A stretch of DNA of 64,000 nucleotides from Odobenus rosmarus divergens (Eukaryota; Chordata; Mammalia; Carnivora; Odobenidae), in NCBI RefSeq assembly GCF_000321225.1, contig NW_004450287.1, forward strand, positions 1,303,065 to 1,367,064. Direction: 5' to 3'. The notes under the pieces were generated by a model, which was given only the letters and a program-made list of their open reading frames with translations, was not told where the DNA came from and ran no database searches. Both the position numbers and the translations under genes were made by a program. Numbering within the stretch: the stretch's first letter is position 1; every line of letters starts with the position of its first letter. Of this stretch, positions 11,466 through 24,400 are shown piece after piece.

Positions 11466-12446
11466 ATGTCGTTCAGTGAAATGAACCGCAGGACGCTGGC
11501 GTTCCGAGGAGGCGGGTTGGTCACCGCCAGTGGCGGCGGCGGCGGCGGCGGCAGCTCCACGAACAATAACGCTGGCGGGGAGGCCTCGGCTTGGCCTCAG
11601 CAGCCCCAGCCAAGACAGCCCCAGCCGCTAGCGCCTCAGCAGCTCAATGGGCGGGGGGCCGACGAGGAAGTGGAATTGGAGGGCCTGGAGCCCCAAGACC
11701 TGGAGGCCTCCGCTGGGGCGGCCGCCGCCGCCGAGGAAACCAAGGAGTTGCTGCTCCCCCAAGACGCGGGCGGCCCCACCTCGCTGGGCGGCGGTGGCGC
11801 GGGGGGCCCCCTGCTAGCGGAAAGGAACCGTCGGACTCTGGCCTTCCGAGGAGGCGGCGGCGGCGGGGGTCTCGGCAACAATGGCAGTAGCCGCGGCCGC
11901 CCCGAGACCTCGGCGTGGCCCCTGAGGCATTTCAATGGGCGAGGGCCAGCGGCTGTGGATCTGGAGCTGGACGCGCTGGAGGGGAAGGAGTTGATGCAGG
12001 ACGGCGCGTCCCTGAGCGACAGCACCGAGGACGAGGAGGAGGGGGCGAGCCTGGGCGACGGCAGCGGGGCGGAAGGCGGCAGCTGCAGCAGCAGCAGGCG
12101 GTCGGGCGGCGATGGCGGGGACGAAGTGGAGGGCAGCGGTGTGGGAGCTGGCGAAGGAGAGACTGTCCAGCACTTCCCGCTCGCGCGGCCCAAGTCCCTA
12201 ATGCAGAAGCTACAGTGCTCCTTCCAGACCTCTTGGCTCAAAGATTTTCCCTGGCTGCGGTATTCCAAGGATACTGGCCTTATGTCCTGCGGCTGGTGCC
12301 AAAAGACCCCAGAGGACGGGGGAAGCGGGGACCTTCCTCAAGTGGGGCACGATGAGCTTTCGCGAGGGACCCGAAACTACAAGAAAACCCTTCTTCTGAG
12401 ACACCACGTCTCTAATGAGCACAAACTCCACGAAGCCAACGCCCAG
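11466..12446 (+). CDS. ZBTB10: ZBTB10 coding exon 1 (residues 1-327)
   Basis: The start ATG has G at -3 and lies in the CpG island. A second in-frame ATG (M6) follows 15 nt later, so a slightly shorter start is possible. The exon encodes glycine, alanine and glutamate runs, two copies of an [16 protein letters not shown] module (residues 7-100 and 121-180), an acidic serine-rich stretch (181-235), and the conserved block from [10 protein letters not shown] (241) to EANAQ (323-327). That block has CGWC and HHVSNEH, which look like a TTF/hAT-type zinc finger. The exon ends in phase 0 at CAG|GTACAG. Reading on into the intron gives a stop after 12 more codons, which supports the donor. The GC-rich frames on both strands over this exon are composition artefacts. 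Confidence 0.95.
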
Positions 12447-15400
12447 GTACAGTATATCCTGCTCCTACTTTTTTGGATCTTTTAGGGAAAGATTTATCAG
12501 CCAAAAAACACTTTTCTTGGGTGAAGGCATCGTTCCAGTTGTGGAATTGCAGGGAGCTGATGCGTGGGGGTTTAGAAAGCCTGAGAACAAGTTTTCAAAA
12601 GTTATCTGTGTTGGGGGGTGGGGGATGGAATGACAATTTTCTAATCCTAGCGCTGAATTTATTTTTTATGATTCCTTGTTTTGCCCATCAGATTTTTTAA
12701 AAAATTTAAGAAAGCGAGGTTGAAGGTTTTAAGCCCTAAAAAGTGGACTTTACGGTCAAAAATTTTACTAGCTGTGATTTTAGAAAAGCTGCCTTACGTT
12801 TCAGTCTTTCCAGCATGCTGATGGAAGTCAAATCTGGCGACTCTGAAGAATGAATTAAACAATTCCCTTAACCTTTGACGCTAATCCTTTCAGGAAAACA
12901 TTCAGCTGAGAAAATTTCTTTATTATCAGGTCAGGATAATGTGAAATATGATAGCAGTATGTAAATGTAGAGGAAGCTATTTGGATAACACTCCTTGGGA
13001 ATGATTTTACTAAATTCATCTCCCTTGAACTTTCTGTTGAACTTTCTCTTACCAAAGGCATGCTTTGGTGAACTACTGGAGTTTTTACTTGTTTCCTTCT
13101 ACCCAGATTCTTGCGCTGAGATTTTCTATAATCCTCCCTTTTTAAAAAGTTTCTTGTAAATGCAGTTTACTTTAAACTTCGCATATTAAGGATGTTTCCT
13201 GTGTTGTTATTCCTATCAGGTAGTAGGCTGGTAGAGAATATATTTACTAAAGTCCTTGAAAACATAAGTCTTTAGTTACAAAACAGGTAAGCTATAATTC
13301 AGTTGTTATTTCTTGTTTTAATATTTCCAGTTTAAAGATAGTAGGCTTACCATTTTGGTAATCCTTTTTCAAGCCAAAAGAGATGATGTTGAGCAGTTCT
13401 TGTTTTAAGCCTTTCAGACAACCTGTGTGGAAGATGGAATTCATTCTTTTGTTTTGGTAGCCAGTCACTGATTTTAGAAAGTCAACTTTTGGATATTAGT
13501 CCCTCTTGTGTTTATTGGAGTGATCTCGCTGTTCAGAACACTTATGCTGGAGTTAATTAGGTGCTATCCAATAACCCCATAGCACAGTAGTTTCTCAGAA
13601 GTTAACTTTAAAGCATAGGGTTATTTTTCCCAGTGGAGAATGGTAATAGTTTTTGCACAAATTTGAGTTGCCTAAGCCTTACAAGGAAGGTCACTTAAAG
13701 ATGTACAGTCCCAAAAGGTTAAGTAAATTGTTCTAAGGCTTAGTCCTTGATGACAACTGAGACTAGAGCCTGTAGGGAATGTTGTAAAGGAACACGAATG
13801 GGTTTTGGAGTAAATCTGGATTCAGGTCTCAGCTTTCTACAATTACTAGCTTTGTGACCTTGGGTAATGGAGTGAAATATAACTAACATTTACTTGTGTT
13901 CTGTATGCCAAGCACACTTTACCTTACTCTGCAAAGTAATCTTTATTTTATAGATGCAGAGTCGGGGGCTTTAAAGAGTTAAGTAATATGTTGTAAGATG
14001 ATGGCGGTGGGGGACTTGGGAAAATGAAAGTGTACTTTTCCAAATAATCGTAGGTTGGTTATTTAGAAAATTCTAAAAAGACAATTAGAAGGAATATTTT
14101 TAATATACAGTGGACCAGTTACTCTTATCAGCATAGTCTGTCCCTGTAGGCAAATCTGAGGGGGAATGCAAAATATAATTAGCTGCTTAGTGAACCTGAA
14201 ATCGGGAAGGGGAATTAGTCAGATAACCTTATGATAGACTAGTTAGTGTGGTGTATCCTTCTCCCCTAGGCATTATCTGGATCAGGGAATTCATTCCCTA
14301 GGTAAAACCTTTTCTAAATTTGATCTCTCAATTACCCCTCCTTTTCTCTTTGCCCACTACAAGAGTCCCCTTTTTAAGACATAATGTGCACACCGTCTTT
14401 CTCTTAGGACACTCTTTCATTAGGCTGAGGACAATAAAATTTAATAAGTTGTGTGTCTAAGGATATATATTGGTTTCCTTGATTGGATTTTGGATGTTTC
14501 CACTCTGAATTGATCCTAACTTCTCTATTTTTGTTGCAACGTTAGTTTGGGATGTTAACCTTGCTGTTGACCCCAGGTACCACCAACATATCTTTGTCTT
14601 GTTGATATCAGTGACCTTTTCAAGAACTGATTCATATTGGCAGAATTCAGTTTTTTTCTTTGCCCTGTAGCCTTTGACTACCGGTAGGAGGCAGTATAAC
14701 ACAATCTGTAAGAGCATTCTTGGGCTTAAGGTTAGGGGCACCTGAATCCTAATCCTCTACTTTCTTGGCAGGCAAAGGAGTTTAACTTCTCGTTCCCTTG
14801 TGTATGCAAAGTATATGTGCCAGCACGTAATCACTTAGCAAATGCTAGCCATTATTTATTATCATCATTGTGTATATTTATCACCAATAATAAGTTGTTT
14901 TTGGTAGCCTGGTACCTCGTGTCTCAGATGTTAACCAATTTTGACAGTTTGGAAACCACTTTATCTCTTGGGATCAATCCTGATTCTAGAGAATAAACCA
15001 GTTTTCCTTTTCATACTTTCAGAGACTAACATTGAGACTTTCTCATACATGCAAATTTTTTCACCGCTTCATAAGAATATCTTGCATTAGCTTTATCCTG
15101 TCTTAAAAATGATGAAATGAGAGTTTTGTAGTTCTTCAGGCAGGAATTCACTTTGAGGCTAAGGGTAGTTCACGCCCTTTATTCCCCTCAACTCCTCCCT
15201 GCTTTTTTTTTTTAAACGAGGGATGTTTTTTTGAGAGGAGGTTGGCCAAATCACTAAGTGTTACTTTTCTTTCTTATGCTTTCTGAAAGTAAGAAAAGTT
15301 CCTTTTCATTAAATTGTGGTGACCAAAGAATTATAACACATTCCTTAAAAGCTTGCCGTTCTGCTAATTGGGTGTTGGTTAAGATTGTTCATGGGAGAGT

Positions 15401-18400
15401 CAAAATATGCGCCCAGAATCTGTTCTGAGCCTTCTGTTTCAGAAAGATCCCTATATTCTTTCTAAGGATGTAAGGGGCAACATACAGTTTCCTATATTCT
15501 CTATAAGGATGTAAGGGGCAACATACAGTTTTTATTTTGAGTAATAACTGTCTTCATCAAGGAAAGTTCAATGATTAGCTTATACAGGATTTGACCATTT
15601 GGCCCAGAGGACTTTAAAATTCCTTTAATAATAGTGGTTACTGCTGTATCTTGGTTCAGATCACTTTCTACCCAATTGTGAAATTTTCATAGCCTAAATC
15701 ATGCATTCTGTCAACTCTTTCCAGTTTACTTAACTCTCTCCAGTTTACTAAGTCTAAAACATACAGTCAAAGGTATTAACTAATTTTCATTAATCTTTAT
15801 AGAAAGTAAATACTGAACTTAGGTCAGTGATCTGATTGACATTACCAATGAGAATATGTTGAGGTCATAACTAAAGCAAAAGTGAGATGGTCTACAAGCC
15901 TTCTTTACATTTGACAAAGATAAGGCTTAAAGGTTTTTTTGTTTTTAACAATTCGGGAAGATAGTCTGAAAACCCTTTCCCTAAGAAGTATTAAAGATAG
16001 GGGCACCTGGGTGGCTCAGTAGGTTAAGCGTCAGGCTCTTGATCTCAGGGTTGTGAGTTCAAGACTCCATGCTGGGTGTGGAGCCTACGTAAATAAATAA
16101 CCAACCAACCAACCTCTGGACCATTAAATAAGCATTTTGTATAATATATAGGTTCTAACATTATGTTTGATTTATTAAGCTGGTTCATTTCCCTTGTGTT
16201 TTTGACTTTTTAGTAGTGTCTTTAACTATACAGTGTATCTAGGATTGGCTTCTTCCTCTTTATAAACTTACATTAGGTAGATCCACAGCACTGGAGATAA
16301 AACTTATAAATCAGACATTTTCTGCCCTCAAGGAACTTGTAGTCTAGTAAGAAGAGGCAGACATAATAAAATGATAGGTACCATGTTAGAAATATGTTCA
16401 GGTTACAGTGAAAACACTAAAGGAAGTCATCAATTCTACTTGTGAAAGTTGGGAGAAGCTTGTATAATTGGCTCTTGATCGCCATTGTGTTAAATGAATA
16501 GGTGCTGAACGGGGAGGGGAGGGCATTCCAGGCGCTGCAATTGGAAGCAGCATTGACAAAATAAAATTGATGTGTCTGAGAAGTGGATAATTTGGTTGCT
16601 AACAGGATGAAAAATCAAGTTTGAATAGATAATGGACTATGGAGGGTCTTTTGTCATGCTAAAATGATTGTATTTTATTCTGTTAACAAATGGGCAAACT
16701 CTTTAGCAGTTTTAAATGGGAGGATCATGAAGAAATATGTTGCCGTTCAGAGACACCTGGGTAATGTGTGTGTTTTGAGAAGAGAGCTGGTAATAAAGCA
16801 TATCTTTGGTACCTAAAATTGGCTGGAGGTTAAAATCACCTGAAGATTTCTGCTACTGACCTATAGAATTAGAATTTCCATTTTCTTCAAAAATTTGGAT
16901 TTGGAAGTGGAATGTTTTTTTCTTTATAGTGTTCCAGTGGGCTCCTGCAACAAAAGTAGTAAAGTTTTTTTTTTTTTTTTAGATTTTATTTTTTTAATTT
17001 GAGAGAGTACGAGTTGGGAGGAGAGGGAGAAGCAGGCTACCCGCAAGCAGGGAACCCAATGCGGGGCTCTGTCCCAGGAACCCAGGACCATGACCTGAGC
17101 TGAAGGCAGACGCTTAACTGATTGAGCCACCCAGGCGCCCCAAGTTTCTTATTTTTAATGGTTTCAGTTTACACTTTGATGTTTTGTATTGGAAATGCCT
17201 TTTTTCTGCTAATCCATTTATTGAAAGGATTATAATTCTGGGTAGGGAAAGTAAATACTAATTGTTGATTTTTTTAGCTAAGTAGTATTTTCTTATCCTT
17301 TGTGGATTGATTACACATGAACTCAACTGTTTGCAATTGAAGTGCTCTCCAACTCTCCTTCATAAGGGTGGGGGAGATTGTGTGGTGGTCTTGGGTTCTC
17401 TGCCCAGTTGGTGGCATTATCAAGCCCCCCAAGCTAGAGTACAGAAGACTGACCCTACAACACCCCCACAACATCTAGTTGATCACTCACATTCTGTTAA
17501 TTTTTATCTTCCAGATATTTTTCCAGGTTCTGACTCATCACCCCTCCCCCCCATTAACATTTTCCATCTTAGGTTAGTTAAGGTCCTGGTTTCTTGCAAG
17601 TATGTTGCACTATTAAGAGTACCTTCCTTGGGGTCACAGTGTATCTATTAAATGTTCGCTGATATTCCCTACTTTGCTGTCACAACTATCTCTTATATCT
17701 TCTAATCCAGTCAGATCACTGCTTTTAAAGCTCTGTAAGGCACCTATCACAGTGGTTTTTAATCTTGTTGGGGGGGATTTGAATCTCTCGATAACTGATG
17801 GAAGCTATAGACACTTGCCTCTAGAAATGTTCATAAGTGCATATTTGCATTTCTTGGGCTTCTGGGGGATCACCTTGAAGTTCTTTCATAAATCTGGAAT
17901 TGTTAGGCTGCTCTAAGACCATCTTGTTTTCTTTTTAATGCTGTTTATTGGCTTGGAATGCTCATCCATTCCATCCCATTTTTTCATCCTCTAAGGCTCT
18001 GCTCAGGTCTTTCTTCCAAAAAGCATTCCCCCCCGCCCATCACCACCAAAAATAACTGGACTAGATAGACCTCCTCTCTGCTCGCCTAACACCTTTGTTA
18101 CACTCTTTAAAAGTACCTTAAGAGTCGTGCCCACCAGTGATCTTCAAGTTGGGAACTATACTTACTCATTTTGGGTCCCCCGTTGTAGAACTTGTCTAAA
18201 GTAGGCATTCACTTTATGCTTATTAAACAATTGAGTGAAGTCAGGATTTTTCAAACTTTTAGCAGCTTTTTCCTCTGTGAGTAAAATATTTATTTTTTTA
18301 GATTCTCTGGAAGTAAAGGCAAAGGTGAATTTTTCTTTTTTATATTTTCTTAATTTTATTTTTTATTTTTAAAGATTTTATTTACTTATTCGACAGACAC

Positions 18401-21400
18401 AGCGAGGGAACACAGGCAGGGGGAATGGGAATGGGAGTGGGAGAGGGAGAAGTAGGCTTCCCGCTGAGCAGGGAGCCCGACATGGGGCTCTATCCCAGGA
18501 CCCAGGGATCATGACCTGAGCTGAAGGCAGATGCTTAACGACTGAGCCACCCAGGCGCCCCCTATATTTTCTTAATTTTAGAAGAGTTAATTCTAAGGTC
18601 TCTTCCAGATCTAAAATTAAAATTTTACTTATGGGCATCTTCACAAATAAAAAACTTGAGAAGTTTTCACATTTACAGAATCTTTGATGTAACAAATTGA
18701 TTTTTTTTTTGAAGTCTGAATGTCCTTTTTTTTAAAATTTTTTAAAGATTTTATTTGTCAGAGAGTGTGTGTGCACATACAAGCGGGTGAAGCAGGCTTC
18801 CCACTGAGCAGGAAGCCCAGTGCGGGACTCAGTCCCAGGACCCTGGGATCATGACCTGAGCTGAAGGCAGATGCTTAACCCACTGAGCCACCCCTGAATG
18901 TCCATTTTCTTTTTTTTTTTTTTATTTGCGAGAGAGAGAATGAGAGAGGGCATGAGAGGGAGGAGGGTCAGAGGGAGAAGCAGACTCCCTGCTGAGCAGG
19001 GAGCCCGATGTGGGACTCAATCCCGGGACTCCAGGATCATGACCTGAGCCGAAGGCAGTTGCTTAACCAACTGAGCCACCCAGGCGCCCTGAATGTCCAT
19101 TTTCTTAAAATCTTGTTTAGCCATTTTAGACTATTGTCTAGGCTAAATTGTGTTTTCCATTTTGGGAAAAGGAACAGAAAAGTTTCCCAGCATAAAAGTA
19201 TTCTAGAAATACTTTTCAACAGTAGAGTTTTACATATCCGTGAACTCCTGTTATCCATATACTCAGAGTGGGCATTTAGAATGTAAGAAGGAACCAGAGA
19301 CAGAGATGGCATGAGTTCCTTAGGGAACTACTTTAAGGTTTTTATGTTTAGTACTAAGATTTTCTTAATTTATTTAGCTCAGCAAATAATACCAGCAATT
19401 TGTTTTAATGCTATGTGCTTATTTAAGCTCTGATTTGCCCACGTGCCCAAATAATACTCCCCTTTGAGAGTACACATATTCTTGACTTGGAAAGCCTTCA
19501 TTGTGGAGAGCATATTTAATAGGTGCTACAGAAACAAGGCACAGTGCCCTAATAAGTAGTGAAAAAGAAATTGGTGGTGCTTATAAAAGCAAAGAACATT
19601 ACTGTTCTTGTAAAACATTAATGAGAAAAAAATAGTGGTTGAATAGTTATTTTGATTTGTATATTTTGTGTTAAAATAGAATGGGCAAATATTTTGATGG
19701 ATAGGCTTTTGTCTGAGTTATTTTTAAAAATTAGGACATTTGGTCTGATAATGGCTGAGAACTTCAGAAATTGGGACTGGCCCAGAAAATGCAGAACACA
19801 GTGACCATCGCCTAAAATGACTGTACAGTTAGACACAGCCTCCTCCTTAAAGGTTTGAACTGCCAGATGTATAAACTCTAGGTGGGTTCTTGATTTGCGA
19901 ATGCTAATTCACTGCTTCTACAAATACTTGATGATGTGCTGCCAAATTTTGATCAGTGCTTAAAATTTTTGCTTCTTCAAGTATTTATACTGTTATTGCA
20001 ACATCAGAACTTTGAACCAAATGAGCTTTGCTGGGCAGGTATGGCATGCATAGCAAAGCTTAGTTTCAGGCTGCATTAATGGAAGGTTCTTCAACTTTGG
20101 CTGTTTAGTGAGTGGAAAGCATAAGCAAATTAGTAAAAAGTCTTAACCAAATAGTCTTATAAAAGGGACATCAAGTAAATGGTCTGATGCTTTTATAGAA
20201 AATCATACTGTAGCATTAATTGTTTTTAGTATTGATTTAGTTATTTATATATTCACATGTTTTCATTCCCTTTTGTACATTGTTTGAAATCTGACAACGT
20301 ACTGGTTTATGTACAAGCTCTAAGGTTAAAACACTTTTTTTTTTTTTTTTTAATCTCACTTCCTTCCCTCCACACCTTCAAAAGCAAAAATTTGGGACTT
20401 ACTGGTGAATTTGTTTTGCTTACCTCCCTCAAACCTTGGCTGATAATCAGTTTTTGATGAAGATTGGGTGTTTGGTAGGAGGTTGATTTAGAGCATGAGA
20501 CTTGATATTATCGAGCATGTGGGGGAGTAGGATGTTACAGTATAAAGGCATTACGTGTGTGAGGCACTGGGAAGGTAATAGACTGCCAAGGGTCAGTTGG
20601 AAATGAAAAGGAAAATCTCTACTTCCCATGAATCCTTCTTTGTAGTGATCATATACCCCAGATTTCCAGGGTTATCTGTACTGTTCATTACCCCTGTGGA
20701 AATACTGAAGGGGGCTGGAATTCTAATATTTTGGTTCTTTCATTTGAATTCTCATACTTAAAAGCAACACAAAAATTCTTAAATGGACTACTGACCTGGT
20801 TTAGTTTCAAGGGAATTGAAATTATTTTATGTATGGCCTCCTGTGTTCACTACTCAGACTTAAACCTAATTATTTTTGTAATTTAGCCATACCCATGTGA
20901 GGTTAAATAGAGTTGTGGGATTGTTTAGGAATCTCACCACTAAAATATTATTTCCATGAAAATTCTTTTGCAATCTTAACTGTGTTCCAACACCTTTCTA
21001 TTTTTTTCTTGAATTCTACCTTCCTTTTTTCTCTTAGCCAAGCATAGCAGTTTTCCGAAGCATGTTTACAATCTAGTATGTATTTTCCCATGTTTTTCCC
21101 CATGCTCATATAGTCATAGATGTGTGTGTCATTATTTTACAGAAATGGTCTGTATTTAAATTAATATTTTATGCAAAGAAAATATGAATTTTTAATAGTT
21201 CAGGGTCAGCGTTTTCAGCCATCTTTCCTACCAGAAATACCTAAGAACTTTGATTGGAAAAAATGATTACTTCATTTATCTAACAGCCGTTATTAAAGTG
21301 TGCTGTGTGTTTTTTTTTTTAAAGATTTTATTTATTTATTTGAGAGAGAGAGAGAATGAGAGATAGGAAGCACGAGAGGGAAGAGGGTCAGAAGGAGAAG

Positions 21401-24400
21401 CAGACTCCCTGCTGAGCAGGAAGCCCGATGTGGGACTCGATCCTGGGACTCCAGGATCATGACCTGAGCTGAAGGCAGTCGCTTAACCACTGAGCCACCC
21501 AGGTGCCCCTAAAGTGTGCTGTGTTTTATAGGAATTACCATAACTTAAGTGATGCTGAACAGATAGTGAACACTTTTCAGATTGATAAGAAAGAAAATTA
21601 TAAACTTTTAAGAATTTTGAGTTCCAGGGTTCCTGGCTGGCTTAGCTGGTAGAGCATGCGAATATTGATCTCGGGGTTGTAAGTTCAAGCCCCCACATGG
21701 GGTGTAGAGATTACTTAAAAAAATAAAATCTTAAAAAAAAATAATACTAAAAGAACTTTTAGTTCAGGAATTTTACCTTATATTTACCATTTATGCCCCT
21801 AAAAAGATAAGGCATTTTGAAAGTTGATTGGGAAATTACATAGCTGGATACCCTATAGTTGAAACACATTTTCCTATCAGGGTCTTAGCTTTATATTTAG
21901 ATTTAATTAATTTCATTGATCTATCTAAACTATTTGGATGTTTGCCAAGATTTAAAATTTACTTTTTTAGTAGTGTTAAATAGGATGAGATACCCAACAT
22001 TGTAACTTGGATATTTTAAGTTCAATCAGAAAGGCTGCTGCATTCCTATCAGAGATAAGGCAAACTAATTAGATTCCTATATATGAAAGTTTCTTTTCAT
22101 AGGAAAGTAATTGCTATTTTAATTTTAAATAATTCTTAATCCATGTCCTTCGCTTATACATGATGTTATTCTTTAAATGAAATCCTGCTGATCCTTAATT
22201 CAGATGTGTTTGACTTTTTTTAAAAAAAGATTTTATTTATTTATTTGACAGAGACACAGCGAGAGAGGGAACACAAACAGGGGGAGTGGGAGAGGGAGAA
22301 GCAGGCTTCCCGCTGAGCAGGGAGCCCGATGTGGGGCTCATCCCTGGACCCTGGGATCATGACCTGAGCTGATGGCAGATGAATAACAGTTGAGCTGCCC
22401 AGGCACCCTATGTTTGACTTAACACCAAGCTCTTCACACTTCTCCCAGTATTTGGGATTGTGAACACTACAGTCTCAATACATCATGATTGCTAACAAAT
22501 TAGTGTATTTGATAAAGCGCTTTTTAAAAAAGTTAAATTGATATTTTCTTCATTTGGGGATTTTTTAAAAGTAAATAAAATTTAATATTAATGTTTTCCA
22601 TCCAATTACAGGAGACAGAAATACCATCAGAAGAGGGGTACTGTGACTTTAATAGTAGGCCAAATGAGAACTCTTATTGCTATCAACTTCTTCGACAACT
22701 AAATGAACAAAGAAAGAAAGGTATTCTTTGCGATGTCAGCATTGTGGTGAGTGGAAAAATCTTTAAAGCTCATAAGAACATCCTGGTTGCAGGCAGCCGT
22801 TTCTTTAAGACTTTATATTGCTTTTCAAACAAAGAAAGCCCTAACCAAAACAATACTACCCATTTAGATATTGCTGCAGTTCAAGGTTTTTCAGTCATCT
22901 TGGACTTCTTGTATTCTGGTAACCTGGTGCTCACAAGCCAAAATGCCATTGAAGTGATGACAGTGGCCAGCTATCTTCAAATGAGTGAAGTTGTTCAAAC
23001 TTGCCGAAATTTCATTAAAGATGCCTTAAATATAAGCATTAAATCGGAAGCTCCAGAGTCTGTAGTTGTGGACTATAATAACAGAAAACCAGTTAATAGA
23101 GATGGTCTATCTTCATCACGGGATCAAAAAATTGCCAGTTTTTGGGCAACACGGAATCTTACCAATTTGGCAAGTAATGTAAAAATTGAAAATGATGGTT
23201 GTAATGTCGACGAGGGCCAAATAGAAAACTACCAAATGAATGACAGTAGTTGGGTCCAGGATGGTTCACCAGAATTGGCTGAAAATGAATCTCAAGGTCA
23301 AACAAAAGTGTTCATTTGGAATAATATGGGCTCCCAGGGAATTCAAGAGACTGGCAAAACAAGGAGGAAAAACCAAACTACAAAGAGATTTATTTATAAT
23401 ATACCACCTAATGAAACAAATTTAGAAGATTGCTCAGTGATGCAGCCACCTGTTGCCTATCCAGAAGAAGATTTATCATTCATCAAGGAAGAACCAGGTA
23501 AATATTTTATATACAAAGATATTTCAGTTTTCATTCTAATTAATTATGGTTGGATATTATAATCTTGAAGTATATTTTTAAAGTATTTCTTAAACTATAA
23601 AAGTAATACACAAAAGTAATAACAGATACTGAATTTGAGTGTTTATCATAGAAAGGAGAAAATTAATAATATAATTTTGGTATATGTTTTTTCTCTCTTG
23701 AGTTTCTCAAAGTTTGTGTTAATCATATATGTGGCATGTGGACTCTTCTTCATTTATAGCTCTTTGACTTCTCTGATCTTTGGACTCTATGATCGCTTTT
23801 TTTGCACCCAGTGCTGGAAAAGATACAAGATAATGTAATCTTAGTTCAAATCTTAGTTGTAATATATAATCAGTTTGTCATTTCAGAACACTTTTGAGAC
23901 CTAATTAACATTTTTTATTCCCAGTTTTTTTATTTGGTAATTAAACATTTAAGTGTTTTTTAGAATTTTGCAAATGACAGTGGGATTATTCCAATTGGTT
24001 TAGAGCTACTATTCTATTCTTACCATAAATCTTACAGAAGCTGAAATGTTTCAGATTTGTTCCACTGTCCCCTCATTTTCATTTCCATTCATTAAGAGAG
24101 AGGACTCTGAGACCTTTCTCCTCACTATATACTAAAAGGATATATACAAAATCTTAGTATATCACACTTGTGCTGTGGATTTTTTTTTTAATGGGTTTTA
24201 ATGGGATGGGGGACCATTGTTACAGAGTATAAATAGATTTGAAACTTTAATTGCCTTTGCCTAATTTAATTATATTTGAAGAAGCAGTGGATTTGAGGTT
24301 TTCCTTTGCAGATCGCAGACTTGAGGTATATGTCTACCACTGTCGTATATGATTCAGTGTTTGTTTTGCTGTCTCAAAGCTCTGTAACTATTCAGTGTCT

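Larger units (their letters stand above)
10450..12470. promoter_or_regulatory. ZBTB10: CpG island with ZBTB10 promoter, 5' UTR and exon 1
   Basis: Base composition changes from AT-rich to strongly GC- and CpG-rich near 10,450 and returns to AT-rich straight after exon 1. The upstream half has several GC boxes (CCCCGCCCC-type runs near 10670-10720) and no clear TATA box, as in TATA-less housekeeping promoters with several start sites. I cannot fix the transcription start from sequence; it probably lies between about 10,850 and 11,100. No SINE lies between 9678 and 15999, which fits constraint around the promoter. Confidence 0.85.
12447..22611 (+). other. ZBTB10: ZBTB10 intron 1 (10,165 bp, GT-AG, phase 0)
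   Basis: The first 3.5 kb has no SINE and only MIR fossils, which could mark regulatory sequence. The rest holds L2 remains and SINE insertions listed separately. No internal coding exon is supported. Confidence 0.9.

Noticed and set aside
10303..12270. Long open frames on both strands over the CpG island (for example about 250 codons from 10518 and about 200 codons on the minus strand)
   Set aside because: They are Pro/Arg/Gly/Ala-rich frames explained by high GC and few stop codons. They overlap the ZBTB10 leader or exon 1 and show no domain.
16000..16113. tRNA gene candidates from A-box and B-box-like words in SINE heads
   Set aside because: The tRNA-Lys-like heads belong to retroposed SINEs with A-tails and target repeats and lack an intact cloverleaf.
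23635..23838. 67-codon hydrophobic frame after exon 2
   Set aside because: AT-rich intronic sequence; no splice sites or similarity support an exon.
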